A DNA stretch of 64,000 bases from Hygrophila difformis. Taxonomy: Eukaryota; Streptophyta; Magnoliopsida; Lamiales; Acanthaceae. The notes under the pieces were generated by a model. That model was not told the origin of the DNA and did not search any database. It saw only the letters and a list, made by a program, of their open reading frames with translations. Positions within the stretch are counted from its first letter, which is position 1, and each line of letters begins with the position of its first letter. Of this stretch, positions 12,032-25,282 are shown piece after piece. Made by a program: the position numbers and the translations under genes. The stretch is from positions 58,863,120 through 58,927,119 of the forward strand of contig JAOANR010000004.1 of the NCBI GenBank assembly GCA_030278955.1, in the 5' to 3' direction.

Positions 12032-12428
12032 TGACATGATGAATATGATCAATCAAGCATTGTCCAGATATCATGTCATAGTCGATGCCACAAGTCATGA
12101 TCATCGTCACCCACTCATTATTCTTAATTGTTTTTTTTTTTTTGTTTTTTTTATTTTTTTTGGTTTATTTATATACACACAAACACATAAAAAAATAGTA
12201 AAAAAATAAATGTAAAGTGCTTGCAGGGTTTTTGGAGCTACGTAAGTGAATAAACTGAGAGGACCGTGTCTCGTGTGTAATTGTACTAACCCATACGGTA
12301 ATAAGGAGTAGCTAGGATGGACATAGTTGTAATTGTACTTTTAAATTTATCTTTTTTAGGAGTTATTTTGAATTTTTGGGTAACACAAGTTATTCAATAA
12401 AGCTAGCTAGGGTAAATACTCTTATGTC
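12032..12428. other. 3' flank of the TIR gene
   Basis: Likely 3' UTR and spacer, with T-rich runs near 12130-12170. No further gene seen. Confidence 0.4.
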
Positions 12429-12445
12429 AACTTTACGTGCAGTGG

Positions 12446-12557
12446 TCTTGCTCGCTAGAAGGCTTTCTTCTTTGTTTGTTAGTTTTATTTTCTTTATTTT
12501 ATTTTTCTTATTCTCTAGCCTTTGTTGGCTGGTACGAAAAAAAAAAAAAAAAAAAAA
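12446..12557 (+). mobile_element. Severely 5'-truncated LINE tail with poly(A)
   Basis: A 112-bp insertion ending in TTGTTGGCTGGTACG plus about 22 A. It is bracketed by an exact 17-bp duplication AACTTTACGTGCAGTGG (12429-12445 and 12558-12574). A poly(A) end and a long target duplication are the marks of L1-type target-primed reverse transcription. Confidence 0.8.
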
Positions 12558-12639
12558 AACTTTACGTGCAGTGGCCATATTCACATCTCCTTCTGTAATG
12601 GGTTGAATCCCCACTATTATAGAAAGTGGAAAAACTTTA

Positions 12640-12643
12640 AATA

Positions 12644-12675
<32 letters not shown>
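12640..12675. repeat. (AT)n microsatellite
   Basis: About 16 AT units abutting the Stowaway element that follows. Confidence 0.85.
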
Positions 12676-12678
<3 letters not shown>

Positions 12679-12935
12679 TTTCTCCGTTATTGAAAGTTTT
12701 TTACGGACCCATTTTTTACGCAGTTCAATGCACATTTTAAACCATTAATAACTATAGTTCGGTACAAGTAAAAATTCTAAAAGTTTGATATTTAGAAACT
12801 ACATGACGAGACGAATCTAACAAGATCCCACTTGACTATATTTTAACTTATATAACTATAATAAAACTTTAAATGAAAGTCTGTGTGTGAATAGTAGTCC
12901 ATTATCAAATGCCAAAACATTCGAGAACGGAGGTA

Positions 12936-12938
<3 letters not shown>
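12676..12938. mobile_element. Stowaway-like MITE
   Basis: Ends TACTTTCTCCGTTATTGAAAG and CGAGAACGGAGGTAGTA, TA at each border. Interior carries the GACGAATCTAACAAGATCCC block shared with the copies at 14580 and 43607. Confidence 0.75.
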
Positions 12939-12976
<38 letters not shown>

Positions 12977-12978
<2 letters not shown>

Positions 12979-13170
12979 CTCCCTCCGTCCCATTCCAAAT
13001 GTCCTACTTACTATTTTTGGATGTCCCATTACAAATGTCTTCTTTCTATAAATAGAAATAATTTTCCCCTCCAACAACTATGTGGACCCCACCATATACT
13101 CACAAACCAACTCTACCTTAATTACCGTGCCCAACAGTAACAAGACACTTGGAGTAGGACGGAGGGAGTA
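12977..13170. mobile_element. Stowaway MITE with near-perfect TIRs
   Basis: 194 bp from TACTCCCTCCGTCCCATTCC to the inverted GGACGGAGGGAGTA. CTCCCTCCGTCCC is the diagnostic Stowaway (Tc1/mariner) terminus; TA on both sides is the target duplication. AT microsatellites sit on both sides. Its interior differs from the other local family. Confidence 0.9.
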
Positions 13171-14579
13171 TATATATATATGCAGCGGCGGATGTAGGCG
13201 GATGTAGCGGCGAAAGTAGAAAAAGGTTTGTTTTTTTTAAAATTTAATTTTTTGATTTTTTTTAACTTTTTATATAATAATTAGTTTGTTTTTGGATTAG
13301 CATATAAATAATTAGTTTGTTAATATATGTGTTAACATTTAAGTTGTTTTGTTGATATGTGTTGAAAATCTATATATCATATATGTACTAGCTTGGTTGG
13401 GAATATATGTTTGAACATAATCATAATTTAACAGTCTACTAAAATTATTTTACTTTTAGTAATGCATATTAGCAATGATGATGTTTAGTAAATGCTAAGA
13501 GCAAATGATAGTTGTTTTACGGTATGTAAATAATAAGGGGGAAATTATTGAGTATTTTCTTTAAATAGTTAGTGTTTCGAATACTAATTAAGACAAATTT
13601 TTAAAATTGTCCCTTGAAGCTCTTCTTTGCCATTTAGTTTGAGCTTATATCGAGTATGGGTAGTGATGAAAATAGGTTAGGCCGAACTTTGATTTTAAAG
13701 ACCTAAGCCTACATCAATTTTCTAAGGCCTGAGTCTAGTCTATACCTTTAATAAGCCTACATTATAAGTCTAAGCTGGCATGTTTATATAAATAGGCCGC
13801 ACTTTAAGTCTTTTATGAGTAAACCATGTTATATTTTTCTTTTTTCATACATATGTCCCAATATAACATATTTACATAATTGAAAAAAACTTATAAATAT
13901 TTTAAAAACTTATATAAGATCAAACTAATAGTTTCTTATGCATAAAATAATAATAATACGAAATATTCCTATACAATAAGCATACCAATAGTTATTTATA
14001 AAGTCTGGTTTGAACATAGTTAGCTAAATAAGCTTTTAAATTACATGAGCTAATTAGCCTTTGTATTAAAAAAAAAAAAAAAAGGCTTGCTCTGGCTTCA
14101 CCTGAAGTAGGCTAGATCGTAGGTGCTGTCGGGTAGCATGACCTATTCCACTTTTAAGTATGAGACAAGATTATTATGGAACTAATTATATATATAAGGG
14201 TAGTTTAATTATTTTAAATGGTGAAGACATGTTAAATGATTTAATTATGAATTTGTTTCAAAAAATATCAAGGCGACTGTAGATTTTTTTCAAAAGTTTG
14301 TACACCCTCACTTCAACTCCTACTCCTGGAATCGGCACTGTATATATGGATCACAAAAATGATTCCAACCATCACAATTTTGGTGGTGGCACATTAGAAA
14401 AACTTCCCCTCTCCCATAGCAACACCTGCACTCAAGTTGCACAACAGTTATTTATTTTACTTGAAAATACATATTACTCCAATTTTTATTAGAAATAACT
14501 ATCGGTCACCTGGAAAAATGTATTGAATGTGCATGGGGAATTTAATTTCTTTCACTGGCTTACGAAAAAAATTGATATA
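13171..14579. other. Spacer with no recognised gene
   Basis: AT-rich. A GGCGGATGTA repeat near 13185-13213 resembles a decayed CAGTGGCGGA-type terminus but lacks a partner. Confidence 0.4.
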
Positions 14580-14831
14580 TACTTAAAAATGCTACATTGA
14601 GCCCAAGTATGTTTGCCAATGCACATGTTCCACGATCAATAACTTAAATTGTGTACAAGTAAAAATTATAAAAAATTGATATTCTAAAACTACAAAATTA
14701 GACAAATCTAACAAGATCTCACTTGACTATGTTTTTCTTGCATAACTATGATTTTAAAAAAAAAATCAAAATTAAACAGTGAATAGTAACAAAAAGCCCA
14801 ATGTAGCATTTTCAACGAGATGGGGGAAGTA
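14580..14831. mobile_element. Stowaway-like MITE, one TIR eroded
   Basis: TACTTAAAAATGCTACATTG at the left pairs with CAATGTAGCATTTT near the right, which ends GGGGGAAGTA. Interior contains ACAAATCTAACAAGATCTCA, shared with the other copies. Confidence 0.65.
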
Positions 14832-14844
14832 TTATTCAAAATCT

Positions 14845-14935
14845 TTAAGTGATTTGAGATGAGAACTCGAGTCATCACCCAGCCCATATCCCCCTTTTAT
14901 CCATTTGTAACTTGTAATTTGTGTACTATGAATTC
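14845..14935 (+). mobile_element. Possible decayed tRNA-derived SINE
   Basis: GAACTCGAGTCATCACCCAG followed by CCATATCCCCCTTTTATCC and TTTGTAACTTGTAATTTGTG resembles the B-box and body of the SINE copies at 26839 and 34271. No poly(A) or target duplication identified. Confidence 0.35.
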
Positions 14936-16020
14936 TCGGATCACATCCCTCATCTCTTTCCTACTTATTAGCTTATATAGATTGTCCAGCAAAAATAAAA
15001 TTGAAATATAAAAGGGAAAAAGGAAGAATTAATAAGATGGTTTGTCATGATTGATATAATTCCCAATTTTCCATGCTATACGCAGATCAGAGACAATATC
15101 ATTCATATTAATATAATTAGAAAATTTGCAAGCAACATGTTATCTTATTTTGTTTTTCTTTTAAGTTGAATGGTATACAGTATATAATAATTGGCACACC
15201 TATCCTTTCAAAAGACAATCATTTGCTAATGGAACAGGTCATTTTATGAACAAAACTTCCACGAAGATTATCACTAATTACAAGCGTTTTAAATTTTAGT
15301 TGCATGAAGTATTATTTTGTACTAGTTATATGTTAGTTAAATTGTATAAGCGCATGTCACACAAATTACAAAGATAAAAGGGAAAGATAAGAGGCCATGT
15401 GACTCTAAAGTTGGAAGGCATGGACAGTCCTCATCAAATTGTATTGATTCTTTGTTAATGTCATCTTGTTCAAACAAATGATTTAGAATGCGGATTGTAC
15501 ACTCTATAAATAACACACACGCGACTCAATAACTCATAACACTACATCATATTCTCCATTCTCAAAAATCACGACATGCTTCTTTTTTCTCCTCTTGTTC
15601 TCCTACAGGCTACAGGTTACTATCTGCCAACTTATTCATAGATCTATATTTGGAATGTGGCATCTTCCATTCTCATACAAACAAAATTCAAGTAAATTAC
15701 AAAGGATACACGGTGTTATTTTATTTGGAGAAGCCAAGCCAAAGAAAAGGTAGGTGGTGGGAACCCATGCCACGCAAAATTACAAAGGGAGACACGGTGT
15801 TATTGATTACATCATAATTCATCATACAAAAATTAATTACATTGACAATGGAAACAGAATGACATAACCGCATGGAGGGAGATGGGGAGAGATATGGTAT
15901 CAAAGAGTATCGAAGGTGTTTGATGCAAAATGCCCATATTTGCCATCTTTAAGGGAGGGCAATAATAGAAAGAAATCTAATCTTACACAATACAAAGATA
16001 GAAGTAATATACATACACGT
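14936..16020. other. Spacer between TIR gene and SNF2 gene
   Basis: No gene supported. Confidence 0.4.

Positions 16021-16021
<1 letters not shown>

Positions 16022-16073
<52 letters not shown>
16022..16073. repeat. (AAT)n microsatellite
   Basis: About 17 uninterrupted AAT units. It creates poly-isoleucine frames on both strands, which are not genes. Confidence 0.9.
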
Positions 16074-16453
16074 CATGATGGGATACGTAGTATCTAAGAA
16101 ATTCAACTATTCCTCCAAATTTTCTATTTCCCAAATAATAACAAGAAATGTTAATGCTCTATTTTGATCTATACAAAGATGTCATCATAGAAACTGCTTG
16201 TCTGAAGATGAACAAAGACAATGACACGGAAACCCGTCCTTTGCACTTTGCAGGCAAAAACAACCACGGAGTATGAAACAATCTGGAGAGACCAATCTGA
16301 ATATTATATTCAATTCTAAAGCCTTTCTATGCAATTTTCCTAATAATAATATTTCCAAAAATCGCCTCTGAAGCTTCAACGAAAAAATTTTGCAGCTGCA
16401 GCTGTTAGCCAGAAAAAGAATAATAGAAAGACAATCAAGCTTAGATCGAGAAA

Positions 16454-19400
16454 TTAAACCCTGAATAGATACTTGAGATCTTCTACGGTGAGCCGAGTCT
16501 GTCGGGAACCCGTCTCATCCTCTCCAAATGCAGATGCAACCATCTCCCTCTTCCGTTGCTGAAAAGGACCAGGGATATATGTGAGCACAGACAGTTGTAA
16601 TAAAATAAATTCCTGTGTTCCTTACATTTGTTCTCACACGTTTTATGTTTATTTATTTACTAATTACTTAATTAATTCTTCCAGTCGTATGATTTGTTAA
16701 CATTTGCAATTAAATCGGGTGGATTTGTGGGTGGTGGGGAGGGGTTACCTGCAGAGCCAAAATGCGATCCTCTACTGTGTCCTTAACTGTCAGACGAAAA
16801 ACAGAAACAGGCCGTACTTGCCCGATACGGTGAGCTCGATCGATAGCTTGATCTTCTGTGGTTGGGTTCCACCAAAGGTCTAGAAGGATGACGTTGCAAG
16901 CTGCGACCATGTTCAGCCCAAGACTTGCAGCCTTCAGGGACATGATCATTACAGAAACCTGGGATGAAGTTTACAAGATTAATAGTTTTTAAAATGCAGA
17001 AGTGTAAATTGATTTCACAAAATGCTCGGACTCGAGACAAACCTCGGGAAGTGTGTTGAAATCTTTCACAGCTCTGTCTCGGGCAGAAACGGGCATGGTA
17101 CCATCAAGTCTACGATACTGCATAGTTGAAGTCTTCAAACAAGCTTCAAGCAAGTCAAGCATCCCCGTCCACTGCGAGAACACAATCGCTTTTTGTCCCT
17201 TTACTGAACTCTTTGAATCTCCTCCATTCACATCAGATGTTCCATTATCGCCATCCTGGCAGAGGTGCAATGTTTCTGAACCACAATCATCGTCAATCAT
17301 CCCCAAGTTTAAGTTCAGTCGGCATTCCTGTGGTTTGCACAGAGACGACAAGATGTCCAGAGCAGCCTTGATTTTGGAAGAATCTTGGGGAGATGTCAGG
17401 GAATGAGGCTGAGAAGGTTTGGCAACATCAGGTTCCATCTTGGCACCATTTTCATCACTAGGCTGTTCAGAAAGAGCAATCCGCAAAGCATTTGTTGAAA
17501 ATACACGTGACATTGAAAGATGTTTTTTGCATTTCTTGGAGGGGCACTGGCTGTCTTCACCTATCATACGCTCACATATGCACTGATTGCAAAAGACATG
17601 CCCGCAGACAGTCACCACAGCATCTTCAGGAGAATCCTGTAAATAAAGAACATTTAAAAAAACATATTCAGAAACAAAGCATTACACAGCATAACAAATG
17701 GTCCTCAGAAAAATTAAGAACACTGCCTCAAGTAACAATCAACAGGAGACAAGACATCCTCACAAGAAGATTTTCTCTGTAGAATGCTTATTTTGTAATT
17801 TCCGTCATCAAAAAGAACAAACCGGAAAAAGCACAAAGAACAAGTGAGATCCGAACCAGGGGATGGTTGGAAATGCTTCCTCATCACATTGAAGATTTGG
17901 CCAGGCGAGTAAAAAAAGCATATTATCACACTGATCTCTATGAATATACTACCACTGCTTTTTAAATAATTTCTCAATTTCTATTTTTCACACAATCCAA
18001 GACGTTTTTTTTATCATTAATAACTTAAGTTGTATGAAAGTACATAATAAAAATTTGACATTGTAAAACTAAATGATTAGCTTGACTATGTTTTTCTTAA
18101 ATAACTGAACTGAAAAATTGAACAAAGTTACTCAATAAGCAGTAACAACTATGCAAATGAAGCAATTAAAAGAAATCGAGGAAGTATGATGCATTCACAT
18201 AGTTCACATAGCAATCAATAGCTCCAACAATGAGAAGGCAGAGACACATCTATGGAGGGCAATCAAACAAATAGGAAACAGAAGGAGCATGCAATCAAAC
18301 TCCATAGACAAGAAAGTAAATAAATAAATAAAATCATAAATGAAATGTGAGCAAGACCTAAATTTCAGCAATAAAACAAATAGCTAAGAATCAAACTGCT
18401 TACATTGCAAACTCCACAGATAGCTAAAGACGCTTCCAAACAATTTAGAAGGTCAACTTGTTTCTCCCGAGGAAGATTCTTTGCCACCTCAATGGAAGAA
18501 GTCAATTTAGAATTAGAATTGAATCCCTTCACAAGAAGAGGATGGTCACATGCTTGTCGAAGCCGCAAAAGCATTAACAGTATGTTTACATAATTCTGTT
18601 TCACAGTTCCAGCTGCAGCATATTCCTGGCAAAAGAAAGAAGGGGTTATGAATTCAGGACTCAAAACCACCAATTTTGTATTCTACAGGAGATTTCAGTA
18701 TATGATTAAAACATACAGCGAATTGAGCACGTGATGCAGCCTCTAATCTACAGTAGAAATCACGCTCCTCCTGGGAAAAATCAACCTTTCTCAATTCTAT
18801 GGTTTTGGGTGGGAGATTGATTATTGGTTCTCCGTCAATCTGAGTACCTGTATACAAAACATTGCCCAATACAAATTAACTCCTGCACGATGCAGTCGAC
18901 GCTCATACTTAAAAGGCTGTATGGACACTGTAGAAGAACTTTAAAAAAATCGGAATGCTAATACCATAATCTTAGGTGACAGCATTTACAAATGCCAGGT
19001 ATACCATTACAATTTCAAAACATTACATCAGCCTCCCCAGCATCAATTATAGAACAAACATGTATATTTTAAAGCTTTCAATTTAACAACAGAGGCAATT
19101 ATGTTCTATAATGCAGACTTTACCAGTTCAAGAAACAAAACTGAACTAAAGCAGAGACAGTAAGATCGGTGCGGAATAACAACATCCAATAAGCTAACAA
19201 CATTGATAAAACACAATAATACCAATTATTAGCTAAAGTTAGGAAAAAGTTGGAAATACACTGTATATTTACCTTTAGTCCTCCGCAGCATAATAGTCTT
19301 CAGCACTGCTTGTAATTTTTTGTAACCAGTCTTGGGACTCCGATGAACTGGCACCTTTAGTTGGTCACAGAAGGTCCTAAAGACAGCATATGGCTCATGT

Positions 19401-22400
19401 CTAAGAAATCTGAAGTAGCTATAAAGATCATCAATCGCATTTTGGATAGGAGTCCCAGATAAGCACCATCTGCGTTTAGCACGAAGACCCCAACAAGCCC
19501 TAGCTACTTGAGTTCGATGGTTCTTAATACTCTGAGCTTCATCCAATACAACCCTAAACCATCCAACCTTGGCAAGAGGACCAGCTATACTTTCAAGTAA
19601 TTCACTATCAATGCCTTTCTTGCTCTTCTTGGAGGATTTCTTACCGGAAGTCTCAAGCTTTCTTTTTCTAGAAGAAGAAAAATCTTTAAATGAAGAACCT
19701 ATTTGATCGTCATTTTCATTTACTACAGGTTGTTTAGGCACCTCCATGCTCACAATCGCATATGTTGTTACCACCACATCATATTGAGCCAGTTCAAGAG
19801 GATCCTTTGTGCGGTTGCCACCATAATATACCAAAACCGAAAGATTAGCTTCCCTGGTTACCTTATTGTGCAGCTCCTCCGACCACTGCCGAAGGACACT
19901 AGTAGGGCAAACAATCAGGGTGCCACCAGAAGGCCGACCCTTTGCTTCCGAAGATGTATTGCAACTATTAGTGGGACTAGGTCCAGCCCTTTCAGTCAGA
20001 AACAAAGTCTCTACAGTGCCATCATCATCCTCATCCAAATTCAACGTCTCCGTTTTAATTTGTCTTTCATCTGTTTTAGGTGCTTTAGATGATGGTGATC
20101 TTTCTTTAAGTATCAGGGCTATTGTTGATATTGTCTTTCCAAGTCCCTGATAAAAGTAAAACATGAACAAAAGGTTACACTGATTATCAATAATTGTGAT
20201 ACCCATGTAGGAAAAGCAAAACCCCAAAGCCACCTGATCATCTGCAAGAATGCCGCCAGAACAGCATCCACTTTTTGTCTCCTTGTTGACCATCCATGAT
20301 AAAGCAATTCGCTGAAAATAATTAAATCAATTCAACCACTATCAAGAAGTGATATTGACAGAGTAAAACATCCACTTCACAGCCTAGTTTGGACCAAGGC
20401 ATATTGAGCCACGCCAAACTCTAAAGGTAAGGAATGGGTCAAACAAATTGAACTCGAAACTCCACTTGGTGCTCAACCCAAAAGATACTTGACTCACACT
20501 CAATTAATATCAAGCATAGCCCTAACATCAATGTTCCATTCTTATTTATCACTTATCAGATATTCAATGAGCATTGCACTACATATTTTTAATTACCATT
20601 GATGAATTAGCAAATTGGTTTAAATGTAAAATGTGTTTTTAAATTATCATTGATGAGCATACACAAATTCATATGTAAAACATCAAACTGTCATTATCGA
20701 GCAATTTATCTGGCATGTTTACTTTTTACCTTTTTTTCCTTATAGAAAATTATTAAGATAATCATGCATGATCATGACCTGAGTTTAAGTGGCAAATGGC
20801 AAACTCGAACTCAAGCGAATACAAGAATTTACTGCTTGAGCTTGACTCAGTCACAGTCCCTACCCAACGCCACTGTCCAAGGGTATTTTTGTCTTTTGGA
20901 TACAAAGTATATAGTCTAACTCGTGACATTCAACAGTTACTTGGTCCCTTTACCCAGAACCATAGTCAAAGTAAGAGAATTGCTGTATACATAATAGGAG
21001 TATTGATTATTCAGTTACAGAGAGGTCTTCGGTAGATCTTTTAAGACATGAAAACAAATTTCTATCAGCTCCTCAGAATTCTAACGAAAGTAAAAAAATT
21101 ATTGAAACTACATTTAAAAAAAATCATTTATGCCCCGTTATATTTCAGCATAAGCTCATCTAATCTCATCTCCAGTAATGCAGGTGTAACATGGTCTGCT
21201 AAAGCCACAGAATTAAAGAAACATTTCCAGAAACAGAGTGATACTCAAGACTTCTATTACAAAAATAACATAACAAGCAAAAACATTAATCTCATACTAA
21301 AGGTTTCAGTTCATTACTCAAAAAGAAATGAAAAGGAATTTGAGGTCGGCTACTTCAAAAGATCATGCATGAAACATTCGAAGGAGAAGAATTAGGAGTT
21401 AAAAATACAAACTGATTCTAAGAGCTTTAGGCAGTCGAAGACAAATTCTTTGTAAAATCTCAGCCTACTGCCCTACTTTGACCATATAACAAAACAACTA
21501 CAAACTGACATTCATTTACCTGATGTTTCAATAGATCTACAGACAAAAGGCCATCTGGCGGGGTAGTCTCTGACTTTGGCTGTGAAAGATCCTGGAATCA
21601 ATGAAAAGGTTCTGTACATGATTCATTTAATCTCACAAGAATGTCTAAACGCCTCAGCAAGAAAACAAGTAGCACAAACAAAATATCCTTCATAAAATAT
21701 ACTCAGTTTTTCACCAAGCTCAGAAGGTATAAATAAAACATACTCCCTCTGTCCTATTTAACCTGTCTTGTTTGATTTCTGCACACAATCCAATGCATTT
21801 TTTCAACCGTTAGTATCTCAAAATATGTACAACGAAAAATTATTTAAAATATATATTCTAAAACTACATGATTGACCCAACTCGACCATTTTTTTAAAAT
21901 ATGTATTTGCAATAAAATTGAGTCAAACTTAAACAATGAACAGTGCCAAAAAGTCAAACAGGACATCTTACTCGAGACGGAGGGAGTATTAAAAAATTTA
22001 AATCTGAAGTAACAAGAAATAGATTGCCTCATTATCAGTTGAAAACAAAACATTTATATCAATCAGTATGATTTATGTGGGTATCCAATTTGTATTTTTC
22101 AGATCAAATGCACATATGAAGGCAGTATAGTACATATAAATACAGCCAAATAATATGAAAACAAAATAGTGTCATCATGTGTGTGTTGCACTGTTGCTTT
22201 GTTGATACTTCTACAATCACATCAATAGTCTCATGGCGTAACTAAATCAAAACAATAAAAGAAGATCAACATTTACTACGACCATTAGTATAAATAGATT
22301 AAAAATCTAAGCCCAGTGAGAATGCCAAATTCTGATCCCCAAGAGCTCACCTGCAAAGCAACTTGGAAAATGACACGTTCATCATTTGATTTAAACCTTG

Positions 22401-24515
22401 ATGATGCTGTCACGGTTTGGCTGCCAGTGACCCTTGATGGCAAAAGATGTGGAGTGATAGCAGCTGACTTTGCAATCATGGCAGCAGGATTTGAGCGTGC
22501 AGGGGTGCTCCTATCCTCGAGAATACACAGATCCGAATCATCGTCAACACTAATTTGCATGCACGTACTATTTTGAACCCCTTGGTGAGTCAGTTTCCCA
22601 TTATAGAACCTACTGACCTTTGGAACTTCACTCTTCATCTTGATTATACTAGTTTCTGTCTTAACTGAAGGGGGTGCTAAACCCTTTTGCTCGGAAAAAT
22701 GTTCTGGATAACAATCAGGAGGAAGAAAACACGAACTCTTGGTGGCAAGGTCACCAACCATAAAAGGAGTTATCCTTGATTCAGAATACTTTTCTCCATT
22801 TTCACCCTTTACACGAGGAACATAAGTTACAGGAAAGGGCAACGGCAATGTACTGTTCATAAAGTCATCATCATAAGACAGTGGACTATATCCAGGACCA
22901 TTAAGAAAATATGGTTGCTCGGGGTAAAAGAAAGGATCGCCATTGTCCGATACCATATCAGAATAATCAGCTCCAGCAAATTCACATGAACTAGACTCGG
23001 TATTAGAGGCATCATGGGAGATTTTATCCCTATCTATGGTAGATGAATTTTCTACTTGAATGAAAGAAGACCCGACATTAGTTTCTTCCTTTAATCTCTG
23101 CACAAACAAGTCTGCAGACAAAAACAAAAGAAAGAACTCATCACCTGGCCTCCAAAATATATAAAGAAACTCAACATATGCCTCAACTCAAAAAAACCAC
23201 AAGAGAAGTCCTATATTGTAAGTTTTACCTAAAACACAAGAACCCACTCCTAAGTAAATAAACCAGTATTTATGGTAATCTGGGGATTTCAGAACAAAAT
23301 CTAAGGATGCTGGTCCATATTTACAGAATGAAAACTAGTGTTTTTAGTACTTTGCTGCGTTGAAAGATGTTTTCCTTGAAGTTGTTTTGATCTAAAGATG
23401 CACAAAGATGAAAAATGCAATGAAAGAAAACAAAATTACTGCACGTGGCTAGTCATTAGAGGATTTCTTACTGTCATTTTGGAAAGAATATGGAGCATTC
23501 TGTGAGCCACTAAGTCCATAGTCATAGAATACATCATTTACTTGACTCTGGGATGAATATTCGGGCCTTTGACCATCTGGAATACCGCCAATCCAAGCAG
23601 ATTCAGGGAAACCATTAGAACACCCTCTCAAAGAATCTGAGGCTTCATAGTTGTTCTGAAGAAATGGCATACTAAAGTCTTGCAACCCCTCTTCTGCTGC
23701 AAACACCTCTGTTGAGGTATGCATCCCTATTAAAAACAAAATACAGAACATTAGAGAACACTGATATGATCAGATTTAAGCGAACGAAACAACTGCAGGC
23801 TTCCAAAGAGCACTATGATTTTTTGACGAAAAATAAACTACCAAAATCATGTGACCAGTGAAATCCCATCCTCCCACTAACATGTAACCGCAATGCATGG
23901 TAACTTTAAAATGGGAAGTGGGCAAATGCCCAAAGAGGGTTAAATGATCCAGTAAACGAGAAAAACAAACACAAACTTCCCACCAACCTTTTAAGTCATC
24001 AACCGGAGGATGAGCATCCAGATCACTGCCCTGCATATTCATGGAATGTAAATTCAGTTACGAGCTGAAAATAGGAAAAAATTAAATGAAACCTCATACC
24101 AAGTCAGAAACGAATAGGGCTTCCCACCATGGAATTACAAATCTCATCAAAACATGGACACAATTGACAGCATAGGAAAGATTCTAAGACTAAACAGCGT
24201 CAGTGACCCATCTTCTAAGTGATCGAAACATCTTAAAACTGGTCCACAGAATGAAATCGGAAAATTCAAATAAAAATGCAGAGTCCACAATCCAAAAGTT
24301 TTATATTATCAATCAAACCAACAAATCTGTACACCGAAGTGCTCATTAAATTTCAAATTCTTGTGAAAATTGAGAATACGTCATACGCCAACGCCCAAAA
24401 GAACTGCCCCACTTCCAATCCCAAAGTTCACAGGAATAAATCGACAAAATCTGACCATGGAAATACATACAATTTTATACTCGTGTGTCATCTCCACTGA
24501 TTTCAAATCGAGGGG

Positions 24516-24554
<39 letters not shown>

Positions 24555-24727
24555 AACTACAGCCTGTCCACAAACCTAAAAATTCATATAGAAGAAACAA
24601 AAACAAATACCACCTCTGCGAACAATTCATCCATGTCAAAATAAACTTCGTTAGCATCTAATCCATCCCCTCCGGGATTGAAAATCATCGCCGACGATGA
24701 TCCCTCGTCTCTATCCACCATCATCAT
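16454..24727 (-). CDS. CHR28: SNF2-family ATPase with RING finger, CHR27/CHR28 class, 12 exons, 1152 aa
   Basis: Coding exons in order: 24614-24727, 23988-24030, 23472-23726, 22351-23111, 21520-21591, 20234-20311, 19273-20146, 18717-18847, 18404-18625, 17043-17636, 16749-16958, 16454-16558; 3459 nt, frame kept throughout. The acidic N-terminal third (1-415) has no known fold. The ATPase follows: [13 protein letters not shown] (Walker A at 442-446), LDEAQ (643-646), then a C3HC4 RING inside the helicase (C846, C849, C861, H863, C866, C869, C881, C886), then VFSQWTG (1002-1008) and DRAHRIGQ (1088-1095). A RING placed between the two RecA lobes defines the Rad5/Rad16 group; plant CHR27/CHR28 (FRG1/2) act with SUVR2 in RNA-directed DNA methylation. 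Between motifs I and II lies a 170-residue insert with a basic [19 protein letters not shown] stretch, a likely nuclear signal. CHR27 or another close paralogue is possible. Confidence 0.92.
18000..18187. mobile_element. Decayed Stowaway-like MITE in the RING intron
   Basis: The block TTAATAACTTAAGTTGTATG and CTTGACTATGTTTTTCTTA match the interior of other local copies; the right end reads GAGGAAGTA. TIRs are mostly lost. It lies in the 767-bp intron (17637-18403) that splits the RING finger coding sequence. Confidence 0.5.
20312..21519 (-). other. Large intron of the SNF2 gene
   Basis: Intron between the exon ending in KHQ and that starting RIALSW, just before Walker A. No element recognised; reading frames in it are not supported. 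Confidence 0.7.
21741..21988. mobile_element. Stowaway MITE in an SNF2-gene intron
   Basis: 248 bp from TACTCCCTCTGTCCTATTTAA to GAGACGGAGGGAGTA, with TA borders, inside intron 21592-22350. Same subfamily as the copies at 6393 and 50316. Confidence 0.9.
24521..24552. repeat. (AT)n microsatellite in SNF2-gene intron 1
   Basis: About 16 AT units, 60 bp downstream of the exon 1 donor on the minus strand. Confidence 0.85.
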
Positions 24728-25282
24728 CTCAGGACTCCCCAAATCAAGAAACGCAAAACCCTAATCACCCCCGGATAAGCAATTAGTCAAATCCCTTCCA
24801 CAATTCGCCCCACCACATGCGCAAAACCTAAACCCAAACCCAAGAAAATATTTGGGGAGTCAAACAGACACCTCCCGAGCGGCCGAATATAGTACGCGCC
24901 ACAAAGGCCCACGTTCCCAACAAAATCCAGGCCAATTCCCGTAAATTCCTGACGAAATCGAAGAAACCCACCAAGAAATTGAAATCGAAAAAGGGGTATG
25001 AAAGAGGCGGTGGGTCAAATATACGCCGCGTTGGCCGTTTCTTATTCGGAGTAGGAAAAGATTAGGAAAGTGGCTGGCGTCTTTAATGGGTCGTCATGGT
25101 ATGGGGTTGTCCAATGTCTACAATATACTGTACCTTTTTTTAACTTTTACTGCAGCCACCACCAACATTGTTTAAAGGAGGATTCCGTGCTGTAATACGC
25201 CATCACCATTTTTTTCTAGTATTATTTTTTTTTTTTTTCACCCTTGGGTTAAATACTATATCCAGCTTTTGTTGGGTGTAAT
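24728..25282 (-). promoter_or_regulatory. 5' UTR and promoter region of the SNF2 gene
   Basis: Sequence upstream of ATG 24727 is less AT-rich than the surrounding spacer for about 300 bp, as expected for a leader and core promoter. No clear TATA box was assigned. Confidence 0.45.

Noticed and set aside
15900..16167. Frames with poly-isoleucine stretches
   Set aside because: Produced by the (AAT)n microsatellite.
17714..17977. 87-codon minus-strand frame in the SNF2 gene
   Set aside because: Lies wholly in the intron between the CGVCN and DSPEDAV exons; joining the exons without it gives a perfect RING.
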